Part shown: positions 4,546 to 6,206 of the stretch, piece by piece
Layout of the letters: every line of letters begins with the position of its first letter
Numbering within the stretch: the stretch's first letter is position 1
NCBI GenBank assembly: GCA_012511695.1
Contig: JAAZFO010000063.1
Span: 1 to 6,206, forward strand
Direction of reading: 5' to 3'
Length of the DNA stretch: 6,206 bases
DNA from: Erysipelotrichia bacterium
Lineage (GTDB): Bacteria; Bacillota_I; Bacilli_A; RFN20; CAG-826
Notes under the pieces: generated by a model
The model's input: the letters and a program-made list of their open reading frames with translations, nothing else
Databases searched by the model: none
What the model was told of the DNA's origin: nothing
Translations under genes and position numbers: made by a program

Positions 4546-6206
4546 ATGTCATATAAAAAACTTATTCCTCTATCTGTTATCACTATTTTGGCGGTGCTCG
4601 GTTGCCAATCTGCTAATGGCAGTGGTGCGAGTAGCTCCAGTGCTGTTTTTTCTAATTACAGTTCAGTTGATATCTCGACTCCGAGTGCAATCGAAGAACC
4701 GGTTAATGTCGGTCCTTTTGGTTTGACGACCTTAAATGGTAACTATTTTATAGAAGGAAATACTTACACGATTACTAAAGGCGGTTTATACGTCTTAAAA
4801 GGTTATCTTAATGGCCAAATCATCGTGGCTGCTGGCGATAATGACAATGTCGAATTGTCCTTAGAAGGCGCCACTATTGAAAATGATGCTGATTCTCCGA
4901 TTCAAGCTTTACACGCTAATAAGGTGAAAATCCAAGCAAAAGCTGGGACTGAAAATCTGATTAAAGAAACTAGACCGATGAGATATCAAAAAAATAATGC
5001 TGTCGGCGAAGGAGCGATCAATTCTAAAGTCGACTTAGAGATCAAAGGCAGAGGCCTTTTAGTTGTCCAGGCTACGTATAATAGTGGTATTCATACTGTT
5101 GATGACTTAGAAATTCAAAATGCGACGATCCATGTCACTGCCCCTTTTAATGCTTTACGGGGTAACGACAGTATAACGATTAAATCGGGCACTCTCGTTC
5201 TTAATAGTTTGTATGGCGAAGGTATCAGAACTAAAAATACCCACATTTCTAGTAAAGGTAATCAACGGGGACCCCTTGTTATTAATGGCGGTTCCGTTTA
5301 TGTCGATAGCTTATATACCGCTTTGAGTTCTTCTTATACCATCATCGTCGATGAAATCGATAGGAATAATCCGACAACTTTAAATATTAAAACTGGTAAA
5401 AAATCGAGTCATTATAATTTTATGGCTTATGACGAAACCGTTTTGGCGGGCGGTTTAATTGCGACCAACTTTATCAACATTAGAAAAGGGACTATAGCCA
5501 TTGATAGTGACGACTATGGTATTTATACTAGTTATGGCAAAGCATTTGATAATGGCGAAAGAGGCTTAGGCAATGTCAATATTGAAGGTGGGAATATTTC
5601 TATTTCTGCTGATGATGATGGACTTCGCGCTGATCACACCTTAATTATTTCAGGCGGAAACATGTCTATTACTAGTGGTACTGAAGGCATTGAAGCTAAC
5701 CACATCAAAATCAGTGGTGGCACCATACATGTCTTTGGGACTGACGATGGCATCAATGCCTCAAGAAAAATTAATGAATATCCGACGATGGAAGTGACTG
5801 GCGGCTTTATTAATGTCACAGTTGCTAGTGGTGATACGGACGGCATTGATAGTAATGGCTCATTTAGACAAACGGGTGGTGTCATTATTTCTCGTGGTTC
5901 CGCGGGCACCCCTTCTTCAATTTCTACTGCGATAGAAGTCGATGGCAGTTATACGATGACAGGGGGAACCTTTATTGCTTTTAACGGCATGGAATCAATT
6001 CCGACCGCTAATGCTAATGTTTTGTCAGCATCTATAACTGCTGCGAGCTCTACTTTACGTTTTTCTAAGGGAAATTATTCCTTATTGAGCGAGAGTTTAA
6101 ACGTCAATTTTTCGAATGAATTTGCTTATAATAGTTTTATTATTTATTCATCTTCTTTAGTTAATAACGGAACTTATACTTTAAAAATGGATGGCACTGA
6201 GGTCCT
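4546..6206 (+). CDS. Carbohydrate-binding beta-helix lipoprotein, Cthe_2159-like family (3' end outside window)
   Basis: The frame is open from ATG 4546 to the window end (553 residues, no stop). Start choice: TAAGGAG (4531-4537) lies eight bases upstream and the start leads straight into a lipoprotein signal: Lys4-Lys5, a hydrophobic core (residues 6-18), then VLGC with Cys20 as the lipidated residue. A Ser-rich linker (21-45) follows. From about residue 65 the sequence matches the Cthe_2159-like carbohydrate-binding family (PF14262) by recall of its conserved pattern: TYTITKGGLYVLKG, VELSLEGATI, KVDLEIKGRG, YNSGIHTVDDLEI, GEGIRTKN. Between 346 and 450 are successive beta-helix rungs with ISGG-type turns and DDG, EGIEA, DDGI and TDGID turns. 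Residues 466-553 resemble the family's C-terminal part, so little is probably missing. The family member Cthe_2159 is a right-handed beta-helix, similar in fold to polysaccharide lyases, reported to bind polysaccharides. Likely role: surface-attached glycan binding (inference); no catalytic function can be claimed. No Trp appears in the visible part. Confidence 0.88.
   Translation, partial: MSYKKLIPLSVITILAVLGCQSANGSGASSSSAVFSNYSSVDISTPSAIEEPVNVGPFGLTTLNGNYFIEGNTYTITKGGLYVLKGYLNGQIIVAAGDNDNVELSLEGATIENDADSPIQALHANKVKIQAKAGTENLIKETRPMRYQKNNAVGEGAINSKVDLEIKGRGLLVVQATYNSGIHTVDDLEIQNATIHVTAPFNALRGNDSITIKSGTLVLNSLYGEGIRTKNTHISSKGNQRGPLVINGGSVYVDSLYTALSSSYTIIVDEIDRNNPTTLNIKTGKKSSHYNFMAYDETVLAGGLIATNFINIRKGTIAIDSDDYGIYTSYGKAFDNGERGLGNVNIEGGNISISADDDGLRADHTLIISGGNMSITSGTEGIEANHIKISGGTIHVFGTDDGINASRKINEYPTMEVTGGFINVTVASGDTDGIDSNGSFRQTGGVIISRGSAGTPSSISTAIEVDGSYTMTGGTFIAFNGMESIPTANANVLSASITAASSTLRFSKGNYSLLSESLNVNFSNEFAYNSFIIYSSSLVNNGTYTLKMDGTEV
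5572..5880 (+). repeat. Beta-helix rung repeats inside the lipoprotein
   Basis: Encoded residues 343-445 hold five Gly-Gly turns at 348-349, 370-371, 391-392, 419-420 and 444-445 (steps of 22, 21, 28 and 25 residues). Each is followed by a short beta-strand, and four rungs then carry an acidic-Gly turn: DDDGLRAD (356-363), EGIEAN (380-385), DDGINAS (400-406), DTDGIDSNG (430-438). The step of about 21-22 residues fits one coil of a right-handed parallel beta-helix. The aligned acidic residues would form a ladder on one face, a plausible metal- or sugar-binding surface (inference). At DNA level the repeats are diverged, so this is old protein repetition rather than recent duplication. Confidence 0.7.

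Noticed and set aside
5634..5909. 91-codon minus-strand frame within the lipoprotein gene
   Set aside because: Antisense to the clearly coding beta-helix repeats, which explain its repetitive composition.
1..6206. CRISPR array, insertion sequence, prophage, tRNA or rRNA genes
   Set aside because: No regularly spaced identical repeats, transposase or phage genes, terminal repeats, or cloverleaf/rRNA signatures were seen.

Overview
The window looks like chromosomal DNA from an AT-rich Gram-positive bacterium of the Bacilli/Mollicutes-related group (for example an Erysipelotrichia- or RF39-like gut lineage). This is inferred from moderate-to-low G+C, strong AAGGAG-type ribosome binding sites, the gene order ftsH-dusB-lysS, and a Cys-anchored lipoprotein of a family common in gut Firmicutes. 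No species call is possible from sequence alone. The genes use TAA stops and TGG for Trp, with no in-frame TGA, so the standard bacterial code fits. All recognised genes are on the + strand.

Positions 1-2478: the 3' part of ftsH (membrane AAA+ zinc protease; N-terminus outside the window), then dusB (tRNA dihydrouridine synthase) only 31 bases later. A perfect 8-bp hairpin followed by Ts fills that gap and holds the only Shine-Dalgarno-like sequence before dusB. Positions 2479-2612 are a short spacer with a terminator-like long-loop stem, a good sigma-A-type promoter, and an unusual lysS ribosome binding site. That site lies 26 bases from the start codon with a foldable hairpin between. Positions 2613-4097: complete lysS (class II lysyl-tRNA synthetase).

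Positions 4098-4545: 448 bases, visibly more AT-rich and without a recognised gene. They hold a 42-codon ORF with a good ribosome binding site, whose frame continues another 44 codons past a single TAA (possible gene remnant), a weak terminator candidate, and a cluster of inverted repeats just before the last gene. Positions 4546-6206: a lipoprotein with a right-handed beta-helix of the Cthe_2159-like carbohydrate-binding family (PF14262). It is cut by the window end but nearly complete.

The first three genes are housekeeping: membrane protein quality control, tRNA modification and tRNA charging. The last gene is an accessory surface protein, probably separately transcribed, that may bind polysaccharide. 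I see no undescribed multi-gene system. The most interesting signals are the RNA structures at the dusB and lysS starts and the unexplained 4098-4545 region.
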